DNA from: Gracilaria vermiculophylla
Taxonomy: Eukaryota > Rhodophyta > Florideophyceae > Gracilariales > Gracilariaceae
Reading direction: 5' to 3'
Assembly: GCA_019155205.2 (NCBI GenBank)
Contig: JAHNZQ020000010.1
Location: forward strand, 653,074 to 717,073
Length of the DNA: 64,000 nucleotides
The stretch's first letter is position 1, and every line of letters begins with the position of its first letter. The notes under the pieces are model-generated. The model made no database searches. It was not told where the DNA came from and saw nothing but the letters and a program-made list of their open reading frames with translations. The position numbers were made by a program, and so were the translations under genes. This document shows, piece after piece, positions 52,714 to 63,409 of this stretch.

Positions 52714-53982
52714 ATGTGCCGCCTCTTGTCATTTCTCGCTCTTCTTTCCTCCCTCTATGTACTCATCTCCGCTCATGGTTCCATGAACCACCCGAATCAA
52801 AGAGGCGCTCTAGCCCGCTTTCCAAACATGCCGTATTCCATCGACGAACGAGCCCCCAAGGATTATTGGCTGCATTTCCCCGCGGGAGACAAAGCATCCT
52901 CTCCGGGCAGTGCTCTGCAAAGTCAGATTCACGCCGCTGGTCCGACCGGTTGGACCCCGTACAATCCATACGACCCCGCCTTTCGCTGGAGAGCCGGCGT
53001 ATGCGGCGACGGTCTCGGCGGGCCTCAACACCACCTTCGCGGCGGCAAGTACTACTACGGTGCCCGGATCGTAGCCACATACTCAGAAGGTGATGTGCTG
53101 GGCGTCGGCATGTCCATCGTCACCCACCACAACGGCTTCATTGAGATGCATGTCTGCGACGTGGCCAAATGCGGAGGGGAGATCAGTTCTCAGTGTTTCC
53201 TCAAAGGAGCTTGTGTCCAGCTCAAACGAGCGCACCATCCCGAGTGTGACAGTGGACGGAGCTCTCATTGTGGCCCCATGGACAAACGTTATCCGGGCCG
53301 CTGGTATCTTCCATGTCGCTCAGGCGCTCGCTATGATGACTACCGTCCCTACTATACCACCTTTCAACTTCCCAACCATTTCTACTGCGAGCATTGTGTT
53401 TTGCAATGGTACTGGGTCGCGGCGAACACATGCAATCCGCCGGGAGTTTTAGACTATTTTGACGGTCCCGATCGACCGCACTGGGGCACCTGCGGCGGGC
53501 AGGGCGGCGCTCGAGGCGGCGTGTCTCGCGACAAGCCCCCATGTGGCGGGTACAAGTTCCCAGAAGAATACATTCAATGTGCTGATATCAAAATTCGTCC
53601 GTCAACTCGCGCGCGAAGAGCAAACGTCGGTATCGAAGCCCCGTCGCCGTCTCCGACTCCAAAACCTCGCCGATATATCACACAGCTACTTCTGTGGACG
53701 GATGGATCGGCAACCAGGGAATTGATATCCGGAACAGATATCAACATTGGAATGTACCAGCGAATTGGGGTGCAGGCGATTCCAAGGCAAGGATCTGGAG
53801 TAACTTCCGTAGAGTTCTACGTGGACAATAAGAGAGTGAATATCGATTACTATGCTCCTTTCTTCATGGAAGGGAAGAACCGAGGCACGTGGTTGTACAA
53901 CATTCCCATCGGGCGGTATGTTCGCTTTGCAGCCAAAGCAAACAATGAATGGATCACGGCCGATGTTAGGTTCGTCAAATGA
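52714..53982 (+). CDS. AA15-type lytic polysaccharide monooxygenase with C-terminal Ig-like domain, secreted
   Basis: LPMOs cut chitin, cellulose or related glycans oxidatively using copper held by a histidine brace. The precursor is 422 aa. Residues 1-20 are a signal peptide ending LISA, so the mature protein starts with His21 (HGSMNHPNQRG), as required for the brace. The second brace histidine is His139 in THHNGFIEMHVCD, and the axial aromatic is Tyr286 in PEEYIQCADIKI; CEHCVLQWYWVAANTC (225-240) is also typical of AA15. A Pro/Ser linker (309-318) leads to a beta-rich domain (320-422; SVEFYVDNKRV, YAPFF), like bacterial Ig domains. About 15 Cys suggest disulfides. The start at 52714 is chosen because only it puts a signal peptide before His21. 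No intron. Substrate unknown. Confidence 0.85.
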   Translation: MCRLLSFLALLSSLYVLISAHGSMNHPNQRGALARFPNMPYSIDERAPKDYWLHFPAGDKASSPGSALQSQIHAAGPTGWTPYNPYDPAFRWRAGVCGDGLGGPQHHLRGGKYYYGARIVATYSEGDVLGVGMSIVTHHNGFIEMHVCDVAKCGGEISSQCFLKGACVQLKRAHHPECDSGRSSHCGPMDKRYPGRWYLPCRSGARYDDYRPYYTTFQLPNHFYCEHCVLQWYWVAANTCNPPGVLDYFDGPDRPHWGTCGGQGGARGGVSRDKPPCGGYKFPEEYIQCADIKIRPSTRARRANVGIEAPSPSPTPKPRRYITQLLLWTDGSATRELISGTDINIGMYQRIGVQAIPRQGSGVTSVEFYVDNKRVNIDYYAPFFMEGKNRGTWLYNIPIGRYVRFAAKANNEWITADVRFVK

Positions 53983-55357
53983 TGGTCCATGGTCGCAGGA
54001 ACGCATTGACGTGCACTTCTGAAATGTCTGTTTCTTGACGACTTTGATTTGTCGCCTCTTGTACATACAACTTTGGATTCTAGATTTGATTGTTATTGTG
54101 TTTTTACTTTCGTGCCGTGCTGTGTTTCAATCAAATTTGTTTTGGATCTATCGCGACTGGCATATATGCGTAGGCTCTTACCTTATTTACATATCATCAC
54201 AGCAATTCTCATGGCGTTTATTTTGTTCTTGAGTTAAATAGAGTATTTTTATTGCTTTTTCGATCTCGAAAGCGTCCTACAAGTTTGAAGAGCATAGATC
54301 CGTTTTGAAACGTTCCGCGAGGACGCAAGTTGAATCGCACACATGCATGCTTCATAGCATGCATGTGTGCGATTTAACAAAATGCTTCAAGAATCAGCAT
54401 CAAATCAGGCGGTTAATGAAAATCCGAAAGTTGACAATGATACTACCAATTGAGATGTTTCTTTCAATGTGCGGTTATTCTACGAACCGGTAAAGTTCGT
54501 CTTCTAAAACATACCGATGATTTCAAATCTTTATATTGGGAAAACTTGCTGTCTGTTCGTATAGTTTATGTGTGTAGATATGTAAATTGTAACTTCCAAA
54601 CTAATTTCTAGCAAAACATAGCTTCTGTTTTGCGAATTTAACACTACAAAGTATTATTAAAATTCTGGTGTCCGTTGTGAAGACTTTGATATCCAAACAG
54701 CATTTCAACATTTCACATCGAGTGGCGTGGGAGAACAAATTGGTAGAATGATTTCTGAAGAAGCCTGTGCTTCGAAAACTAACAAGTTACCAGAACTAGA
54801 TCTTCAGGTGGTACAAACGCGTTATTTTATTTCAAAAGCTTTACGACGCTTCCAGGTTTTTTACCAAATCATATACATCTCCAACCTTTTTACTGCCCAT
54901 TACTCACTCTCGCGTTTCAGTTTGAAGCAATGAACTAAACCTTATGTAATCGACAATTTGGTTTCATCAAGGTTTTTACTCGTCAAATTACCACACAACT
55001 TTTGTATCCATCAAAATTTGAGAACAACTGCGCCATCTTTTCAGTTCAGCAGGCAGTTGGGCAAGAACTCTCGAAATTGAGAAATATATGTATTCCTATA
55101 TAGTATGCAATCATTTTGAACTGATATATGACTCGTTCTATGAGCAACACAGAACCTTATGCGGTCATCTTATAGTGTAGTTATACCACACCTAAGAGCA
55201 GAAATACTGCACTCAACCTTGTAAAGAACATATGCTCAAACAATTTCTCCGACACCGAACTATCCATTGCTACCAAAACCAGATGCGCAGAGAATAAAAG
55301 ACGAAATGCTAATAAATCGGTTTCTGTACCACATGATATGTATTTTGACGCAAATGG
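53983..55357. other. AT-rich intergenic stretch after the LPMO
   Basis: No credible gene; small ORFs lack domains. It contains a perfect hairpin at 54333-54374. Confidence 0.45.
54333..54374. repeat. Perfect 18-bp inverted repeat with 6-nt loop
   Basis: AATCGCACACATGCATGC (54333-54350) and its exact reverse complement (54357-54374) flank TTCATA. It lies 350 bp downstream of the LPMO stop codon. It could form a stable hairpin in RNA of either strand; no neighbouring gene structure explains it. Confidence 0.8.
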
Positions 55358-55771
55358 TTACAACCCCCCTTCACGCGTGCACTTGTCCAGTCTGTTATGT
55401 AGCCAATTGCAATTCGTGCACGAATAGAAACGCTTGGAAAGCACGACGACGGAGTACTGGAAATAGAAGTTTGCTAGAGTAAGTGATGCGGGCTTTGCTC
55501 CGTATTTGAATGGTACTGGTTTTTGATATCGTCCTTTGACTTTGCATGGTTCTCGTGCGCAAATGCCTGGCTCATCGTTGGTTGCCATACATTCATTTTT
55601 AGAAAAGTGGTTCATATCATTCCTAAAGACCGGATAGTATGACTGCGCCAGCGGCTTGCCGCCCTGCACGCGAACAAAAGCACAAGCCCAGTAATCACCA
55701 AAGTATTCCTGTTGCTTACGTTTTTGGGGCGTATTGCCGAATATAAAGTCTGTTACAAAAGTATTGGTCAT
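55358..55771 (-). CDS. Hypothetical 137-aa ORF, Cys-containing
   Basis: The minus-strand frame has coding-like content: YFGDYWACAFVRVQGGKPLA, then KNECMATNDEPGICAREPCK and PFKYGAKP. Five of its Cys could pair, as in small secreted proteins, but no signal peptide is visible. Its first codons overlap a tandem TIR-like repeat (55741-55803 is similar to 55876-55938), so the N-terminus may belong to a transposon end. No family is recognised. Confidence 0.3.
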   Translation of the reverse strand: MTNTFVTDFIFGNTPQKRKQQEYFGDYWACAFVRVQGGKPLAQSYYPVFRNDMNHFSKNECMATNDEPGICAREPCKVKGRYQKPVPFKYGAKPASLTLANFYFQYSVVVLSKRFYSCTNCNWLHNRLDKCTREGGL

Positions 55772-55802
55772 CTGGCATTTTGATGCAAAGCATCGTTTTT
55801 AG

Positions 55803-57170
55803 TACAGTGCGTTTCAAAATCGTATCACGCCAAAAAAACGCGCCAAAGTTGTACTGTAGTGCGCCTTATGCAGAACATATAAAGTCTGTTTCAAAAGTAT
55901 AGGACACCTGCCATTTTGATGCAAATCATCGTTTTTAGTACTGTAGTGCTAACGTACCAAATTCAGTTTTCAAAAAACTTCAAGTAAAAAACCGTTTCAA
56001 AATCATAGGACACTTCACTTTCAACCTTCATTTTGCCTTCTTCAGTAGATGATTTTCGCTTTTGTGTACCAAATAATACTAATTCAACGCTATAGAATCG
56101 AGATTTTCTAATATCCCATACTTAAAATATTCACAGTTTTCGCGCTATTTCTAATACTTTTCTTTTAATCAAAACCTGTTCAGAATGGCCTGTAATGCCC
56201 ATAAATCATTCTAACGAGTACAGATTATTCGTTTTCAAGAGAGTTGAAATAAACATAACGCGTGTGTAGCTGCGTGGCATTTGTTCATAGCAAGCAAAGA
56301 ACGTTTTTCATTGCTATAGACTTCTAAACGGCGGCGTTATTTTGGTAAGAAATCATTTTACATTTCTGGTAAGGTATGGAAAATTCTATAAAACGTTGTG
56401 TTCAAGCATTTAAAAGCCTTTTAAAGTCTGTAATGCTCACTGAGAAGGCTTTATATGTAATTTTTTCATCGAAAATCCAGTACAAAGCACAATATAAGCT
56501 CTAATAAAACATTTTATGTTCAAATTTTATTTGATCTTTGTTGCTGATGATAGTAATATGTAATACACTGTTTTTCATGTTAATCAGTGTCTCACTCATT
56601 TTTAAATACATTCTTTTTGCAGCCGACTTTTTTTCAGTGCTCATTGCATACTGTGTCACCATTATTTGTTTAGTTGAAGCTTTCAAAAGGAATATTTGTT
56701 CAGTTTTGTAAACCGAAAGAACTTTAAAGCGTTTTTTATTACCTTTTTATTCATTGTTTGTAAACAATTCGATCCATTCATCGGTTTCTTAAAACCAAAA
56801 ACATTGTCACGATACTAGTTTTGCATAATTTCATGCTCGTTGTTTTAGCTGAGCACTATTAAGCTATCAATAAAATTTTATGTTTATATTATAGTAATTA
56901 TTGAAGAAAATGGTATAGAAATGAGATTAATGGCCTAGATCTAAGGTACTATTTGAAATACTGTACTGTAACCTTTTATTTCATAAGATAATTTGCCTTT
57001 TTGAGGAAAGAAAACAACATGATGTGGAAATAATTACGTGCGAGTTGGAAATGTCCTATACTTTTGAAACGCGTTTTTGAGATTTTTAACGAAAAGAGGT
57101 GGCTACAATAGGCAAACATCTATTTCTTCGGGCTCTTTTGCACTGTCCTATAGTTTTGAAACGCACTGTA
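55803..57170. mobile_element. TIR-bounded element (1368 bp) containing repeat R1 copy 2
   Basis: The left end TACAGTGCGTTTCAAAA (55803-55819) is the exact inverse of the right end (57154-57170), with TA edges as in Tc1/mariner. A second, inner inverted pair (TTTCAAAAGTATAGGACA near 55889 and its inverse at 57052-57069) lies inside. No transposase is encoded. It is probably a non-autonomous or chimeric Tc1-related element. Confidence 0.65.
55994..57070 (+). repeat. R1 repeat, copy 2
   Basis: It begins GTTTCAAAATCATAGGACA and ends TGTCCTATACTTTTGAAAC, its near-inverse. It aligns along its length with 58424-59461 (same strand) and inverted with 3165-4212. It is AT-rich and has no conserved ORF. 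It is the most complete copy. Confidence 0.7.
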
Positions 57171-58377
57171 ATTATAAACCGTTTTATAAGACTAAAACTA
57201 CATCATCAACATCCGTCAATATGGCTCGAGGATCACCTCTTCCGCGTTTTGGACAGCTTGAAATTGTACAATTGAAATCTATCGGAAATCATATGCAAAA
57301 CGTGGCCGACTTTTGAAGCGTCATCCTGGCCCAACTCTTCGTTTTCTTAAAAACCCAGCAGGTTATGGAGAAAAAGAATTTACAGGGCGTCCATAACTTC
57401 TCAGTCTTGCACAAACAAGCTCTGTATAATACGGTAACTGAGTCGAGGAAAAGTTTCGCGCAAGAATATTGTTAGGAACGTAAACCTCAACGTATGTAAA
57501 TCAACAATATGGAGGGACATTAATAAATAAATTTGTTCAAGTATAATGGGTTGAGAAAAAGCTCCTTTTATAAGATTATCATAATCATTAACTAATTTCT
57601 TGTTGAGCAAACATGGTGCACTGGAAAATCAATGGAACACAGTCATATTTTCTGATTAAAAACATTTAACTTGGATGGTCTATATTGTTTTACGTATTAC
57701 TAGAATTATCTCAGGAACGAACGTTCACAATTATGTAAAAGACATTTTGGGGGCAGTTTTGTACTGGTATGGGCTCGTATATTAAAATATGGAAAAACAG
57801 AAATTGTCTTTATTGGTAGAAATATGGAATCTGCATGCTATTAAGAAGTTCTTTATAGATACGTGCTGCATTTTGGATATTTTTTTGCACGGAGAAAGTT
57901 TTGGTTTTCAACAAGAAAAAGCCCCGGTACATAAATCTAAATTGATGTGAGACTGGCTGCAAGAAGCAAATATTCAGGTCATGGAATGACCAGCACGCTC
58001 ACCGGGTTTGAATTCCATTGAAAATGTACTGGTTCTATTATCAAAAACGGTTCATGGCCATGGCAGGGAAACAAGCACAGTTTTTGATTTAAAAAACTGT
58101 ATTAAGAATTGCTGGGACAATATTTCAGTTTCGACATTTAATGGCGACATCAAATCAATGCCTAAACGATTTATTAGCGTTATTCAACAAAAAGATGGAA
58201 AACTTAGCTACTGAGTCGCCAAAGGAGACTTAAAGTTGATATAGATGTTATGTTTTTAAAACGGATTTTGGACTTGAATTTATTTTGAAACTCAATACTG
58301 TAGCCGTACATTAGCGAAAGCACCATTTTTTTACTTTGACACCAACGTGATATGATTTTGAAACAGATTGTACTGTA
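57171..58377 (+). mobile_element. Tc1/mariner element (copy e), decayed
   Basis: The transposase starts at ATG 57222 (MARGSPLPRFGQLEIVQ), the only plus-strand copy. After many stops, recognisable parts are GGSFVLVWARILKYGKTEIV near 57752 and FNSIENVL near 58008, then DLKNCIKNCWDNISVSTFNG. The right end, the inverse of TACAGTACAATCTGTTTCAA, reaches 58377 with the TIR-like ATTTTGAAACAGATTGTACTG. It is not functional. Confidence 0.75.
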
Positions 58378-58423
58378 AATGTGCTACCAAAATCAGTTTT
58401 CAAAAAACTTCAAGATAAAAAAC

Positions 58424-59461
58424 AGTTTAAAACATCATAGGACATTTCACCTTCAAACTTCATTTTGCCTTCTTCAGTACTTTATTTTCGCTTTTGTGTA
58501 CTAAATAGTACTATTTTAACGCTTTTTGCATCGCGTTTCTCCAACGTACCATAGTATAAATATTCACAGTTCTCGCGCGTTTCCCAATGCTTTTGATTTA
58601 ATGAAAACCTGTTTAGAATGGCCTAGAATGGCCATAAATCATTCTAACGAGTACATCTTATTGCGTTTCAGAAGGGGGTAAGTGAACCTAACGCGTAAGT
58701 AACTGCGTGGCATTAATTTGTATCGAGCGAAGAAGGTTTTTCATTACTATTGACCACTATCAAACGGCGGCGCTATCTTAGTGAGAACGAAGTGCACCTT
58801 TCTGATCAGATATGTAAAGTATGATAAAACGTTGTGTGAAAGCATTTGTAAGCCTTTTCGAGTCTACAATACTTACTCAAAAGGCTGTATATGTAGTTTT
58901 TTTTCATCGCCAATCTAGTGCATAGCATAATATAAGCTCTAGTTGAACTTTTCTATTTTCAAATATTGTTTAATCATTTTGGCTTTTGGTAGCAATATTT
59001 GAAACACATTTGTTCATCTTAATCAAAGCCTTAGTATGTTTAAAATACATTCTTTTCGCAGCTGTCTTTTTTTTCAATAATTATCGCACACTGTTGCACC
59101 ATAGTATATTTATATGCAGCTTCCAGAAGGACATTTTGTGCAGTTTTATAAACCGAAAGAATTCTTAAGCGTTCTTCATTACCTTTTTATTCATTTTTTG
59201 TAGACTTATCCTTCTTTTCATGGGAGTTTTCTCGCGAAATACGTTAATAGGATAATTTTCTTGGAAAACATTTTGCTTATTGCTGTAGCTCATCATTATT
59301 AAGCTATCAATAAAACTTAAATGTTTATATTACAGTAAATATTTAGAAAATTTGTATAAAACTAAGAACAAAAGGTAGAGATCTAAAGTACTGTTTGAAG
59401 TATTGTGTTAAAGCTTTTAATTTAGAAAAGCTTATGTCTTTCTGAGGAAAGAAAACAACGT
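58424..59461 (+). repeat. R1 repeat, copy 3 (3' truncated)
   Basis: It starts AGTTTAAAACATCATAGGACA and follows copy 2 to about GAGGAAAGAAAACAACG; then similarity stops before the right terminal repeat. It is preceded by a leader (GCTACCAAAATCAGTTTTCAA) also seen before copy 2, so the repeat unit may be longer than its inner TIRs. Confidence 0.65.
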
Positions 59462-59619
59462 GTTTGTAGTAAAGTGGCTCCTAAGGAAATATGGTGGTGT
59501 GGCTTTATGGCGTGATATTCCTATGGAGGGCTCTTATTTTATTAACTGAGCCACGTGGTGCATAATTCCGCCAACGTGCACCACAGTATTCTTAAGAGAC
59601 GGTAGAATCTATATTTATT

Positions 59620-60050
59620 TTAGTTAATTTATGCAGGTAATTACTACAGTAGTGAGACCTGCCGAGGCGAGCTCCCGGCTTGATACTTAATCTGCCGGTT
59701 GAGATCCACCGCTGGGGAAGTAAAGACCGGCACCCTATAGTCTACATCTACTTTTTCGGTTGGAGACTCTCGTCGATCATCCTCAGGTTTCTAAGCCGCC
59801 AATCACCAGGTCGCATCAAAGCAGCGCCTGTAGGAGCATAGTCCGCCCAGGGAACCTCCCCCTCCGCTTGGTGTTTGCGGGTCCCCTTGAAAATTCCCCC
59901 GGCTCGTGACAGCGGATACCGTAGCCCATCTATAGGAACATGCATCTTTGGAGTCAACAAAAACTCCTAACGGAAGTTGTGCTCTACTGCATCGAAAGAA
60001 GAACTGACAGTACCACAACTGGTCTCCCGACTTAGAAGGTCAGTTCCGAA
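59620..60050 (+). repeat. LTR or 5' untranslated part of a Ty3/gypsy element
   Basis: The block aligns with the inverted fragment at 13320-13760. The left edge is near TATGCAGGTAATTACTACAG; the right edge is not certain because no second LTR is inside the window. Gag begins about 220 bp downstream. A short motif CGTCGATCATCCTCAGG is shared by both copies with few changes. Confidence 0.55.
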
Positions 60051-60267
60051 AGGAGTTGCAAAAGTGGCAGCAGAACAGTGTTTCTAGTTTGCAGCGATCG
60101 GACTACAACAGCGAAATTCTCCCTTAAGGTGATTCGGAAGTGGAAGAAAATCACCCCCGACCTGCTTCTCTATGGATCCCTCAGAAACCCCAATGGAAAC
60201 CCCCCTATAGGATCCTCAAGCAACCGACTCCACCGGTGGGCGCAGCACGCGCAATGCTGCCCAGGAG

Positions 60268-62225
60268 ATGGCTGCCAGACTGGAGGACCCTGAAAGTCTT
60301 CTTCGGAATCCTAGCTCCTCTGTGGAGCGTTTCAGGAATCGCCTTAGGAGAATGCATGATCGGAGGCAAGCGGAATCCCCCACGACAACTCTGGAGAACG
60401 CCGATGTGGAGGTTGAAGAACCGCACATGGCATCGCAACCGCCACCTCAGGAGCTGCAGAGACGGAAACAACCGGAGGCTAACTCCCTCCTAGAGTCGCT
60501 GGATCCGCACCTTACGGATTGGCTCTCACAAGAGCTGATCGAAAGAGTGCCTGAAGGTGTTGAAGCCCACTTCGGAGCGCGCCGCCACGCCCTTGTGGAG
60601 GTAATCGAAATGGAGAGCGCTCATCGTGCTGTGGATGCTTTGCTGGATTCCGACCCCTTCCTAGAGGTGATCTCAGATGTTACCCGCGCGGAGGTTCGTT
60701 CCCAAACCGCGCAGCTTCTCCGCGTAGCGGCGCTTCAAATTCATTCTTCCGTACAGGAGAGGTTCCCTCTATCAATACCTAAGGTGACCCCGGGCAGAGA
60801 AGGACAGGATACTGCCCCCCCCTGCGCCAGAGGAGGAAAGGATACTGCCATAGGGAAACGGGACCACCTCAGGAATCTTGTTACGCACCGTCTGAACCTC
60901 ATTTCTTACGGAGGAGGACAGGACACCAGTTGCGAAGGAATTCACCCAAAGAGAGAAGGACAGGATACTCCTCGGATGGATCAAAATAACGGGGGTATCG
61001 TCAGTAACCCAGACCACCTAAAGGAAAAACGCCGAAAGAAACGGAGGGAGAAAAGAAGAAAGCGAGACACCGAATCGGAGAGAAGCTCAGACTCGGAATC
61101 CGTAAACAGCTCCAGCTCGAAGGACAGTATACCTCCCAAGGAAAAACGCAGAAGGGTCAGGAAGGTCGTCCCGCTTTCCCACCTCTCAGCCAAAGTGGTG
61201 GATTATGACACCTACAGGTTGAATGAGCGCTCCACTCTTTACGACGCGTGGGTCGCTAAACGACTCACGAAGATGCAGCGACGCATGGATACTCAAATAA
61301 AGAAGCACTCCTTCTCAGGCAAAGACCCCATCTCGGTGTTGAATTTTCTCACATGCTTCCATTCACAACGTGTAATACCAATGGTGTCCATGAAGGTGCC
61401 GCCGTATGGTGCTTTCAGTTCTACCTCACAGACCAAGCGCACTCGCTGTTGCAGCCGCGCCTCACGTGGGAGAGCACCATTATGGATGACCCTGAAACGG
61501 GGATCTTGACAACGTACCCAGAGGTGGTGAACTATCTCCTCAAAAGTTACGCCACGGACGAGGTGATAGCCGATGCTGATGCTGAAGTCACCTCCTATAG
61601 GCAGAACACGGGAGTGACCGAGACGGATTTCTGACAGAAGTTGTAGACGAAGGCCGTACGGTGTGGGAACGTGTACTTCAAACGGCGGGTGAAGTCCTTG
61701 TTTGTCGAAAGACTCTTTCCCTCGATCCACGCGAGGGTGCGTAATCACCTGAAAACGCACTCAAAGACCACCTATACGGAGCTAGCGCGTTTCACGGAAT
61801 CCTATGGAGATACCCACCGTGCCGCTCGCTGTAGACATACTCCACTTTTGGACAAACCGGCGGCCTCAAGGACCCGTCCGGCATCCGCCCTGTCGTTAGA
61901 CTCCAGCACCTCGGAGGAGTTCGACGAGCTCACGCTCGTAAAAGAGCAAGAGGTCATTTCCCTCACATACGCCTCATCTCAGGGAGCACCGTCTAGGACG
62001 AGGACACCCTCGTCCCCCACTTCGTACGCCACGGCAGGATCTTACAGGAGTGTCCGATTTTGGATACCCACCGCGTTACAGGATTTGCTTATCTCGAGAG
62101 CCAGTAAACTGTACGACTCTTACCCCGTCAATGAAGGCCGCCATCGTGCAGGAACGGGAAAAAAGCTTCCAGGACCTGAAGGACACACCAACGGAGAGCG
62201 GAAGTTATCAAACAGTGTATCCTGA
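60268..62225 (+). pseudogene. Ty3/gypsy gag (plus-strand element), broken
   Basis: From ATG 60268 a 413-codon frame encodes an N-terminal gag part with repeated GQDT motifs (PGREGQDTAPPC, GGGQDTSCEG, KREGQDTPRMD) and a basic Ser-rich stretch (KEKRRKKRREKRRKRDTESE). The capsid-like core (SFSGKDPISVLNFLTCFHSQ) starts in this frame and continues after a +1 shift near 61370 as AAVWCFQFYLTDQAHSLLQP. Stops at 61632 (TGA) and 61644 (TAG) follow, after which 61671-62225 goes on with VKSLFVERLFPSIHARVRNH. No zinc knuckle is obvious. It is related to the minus-strand gag at 33-34.7 kb. Confidence 0.75.
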
Positions 62226-62549
62226 TGGCTGCTCCCCTCAAGGAAATTACGGTCACCGTGCTCCATTGCAAATGGAGCCTGTCCCACTGTCACTTGCACC
62301 CGCACCGCAGGTGCCGGTGTCAAAGCCAGTTGCACCTCAAGGGAACACGTCACATCGCAATGCACAGCCACAGAAGCCGTCCCCGACTGAAACTCAGCCC
62401 ATCTCCAACCAGAAAAACCCTCAGAGTCACGCGTAAAGGCTCGGCGCCGCTCCTTACCATCGAGCCCCAGCACCACGGAGGTCGCCTTTAGGAAAGGGGG
62501 AGAAGCCATCTGCTCCATCGACGCAGAATCCGCGGATCCCTCGATCCGG

Positions 62550-63065
62550 TTGGACCCATTCGACATCTGTAAGGATTCTGTTTGCACGCTCTGCCTTGCG
62601 AATTACAATATGTTAGCCTCGATAGGATGTTCCCCGCTCTCCTCTATCACTGTGCGCGCTATTCTTGACACCGGAGCTAGCCCCAACCTGGTGCACGCCG
62701 ACGTGTTCCCGCGGTCTGCTCTCGGTTCTAAGAGGACTGGCAAGCTCCCTACAGTGCGCGATAAGTCGCGTCGAGCATTGAACATTTTCGCTGCGATACC
62801 ACTTTTTCTTCGGCTGGGCTCCTTACAGGTGAACGTGTGGTTCCTCGTGGCGACTAACTTGGCCGAACAATGCATATTGGGCACTTCCTTTGTGGATCAG
62901 TATATACGTGCGATCTACCCACGCCTGCGGAAGGTGATGTTTCACGACGCCGCCCCTGTAGGTATCGTGTTCGCATCTCCAGGACCGGAAGCCAAAGCGC
63001 ATCACGTTGGTAATCTTCCGAAGAAGACGCAGTCGAATAAGCTCCGCGTGGTGAAGAGCATCTAA
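62550..63065 (+). pseudogene. Ty3/gypsy aspartic protease (plus-strand element)
   Basis: The 171-codon frame holds VRAILDTGASPNLVHADVFP, an intact retropepsin-type active site (Asp-Thr-Gly), and EQCILGTSFVDQYI as the second conserved strand. It ends at a stop before RT, so a frame change would be needed to reach pol; the next frame (63094-63315) has the pre-RT stretch IIPNTPFSVVLANLEESPLR. The protease itself shows no lesion; it is called part of a pseudogene because gag and RT are broken. Confidence 0.75.
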
Positions 63066-63409
63066 ATACCCCGAGGAGTCAGGCGAAGTTTGGGTGCAGA
63101 CCTCTGCATTTGGCTTTTCATTCCTAAAGGGGAGTTCACACCTGACGATGAAGCAGCACTCCATGATGTCGAACGGTGTTCTGGAAATAATACCGAACAC
63201 TCCCTTCAGCGTTGTGCTCGCCAACCTGGAGGAGTCACCGCTACGGCTCCAGAAAGAAACTGTGTCGGCCTGGCACTACCCTCCCCTGCGGGACTTGCTC
63301 ATCTTCTTCATGTGAAAGAACTCGTGGACCACGATGCAATCGCTAATATGGAGGCTAAAGCGACTTGAACGGCTCCAGGGTAAAATAATTCTGCCACCTG
63401 GTAGAAGAA

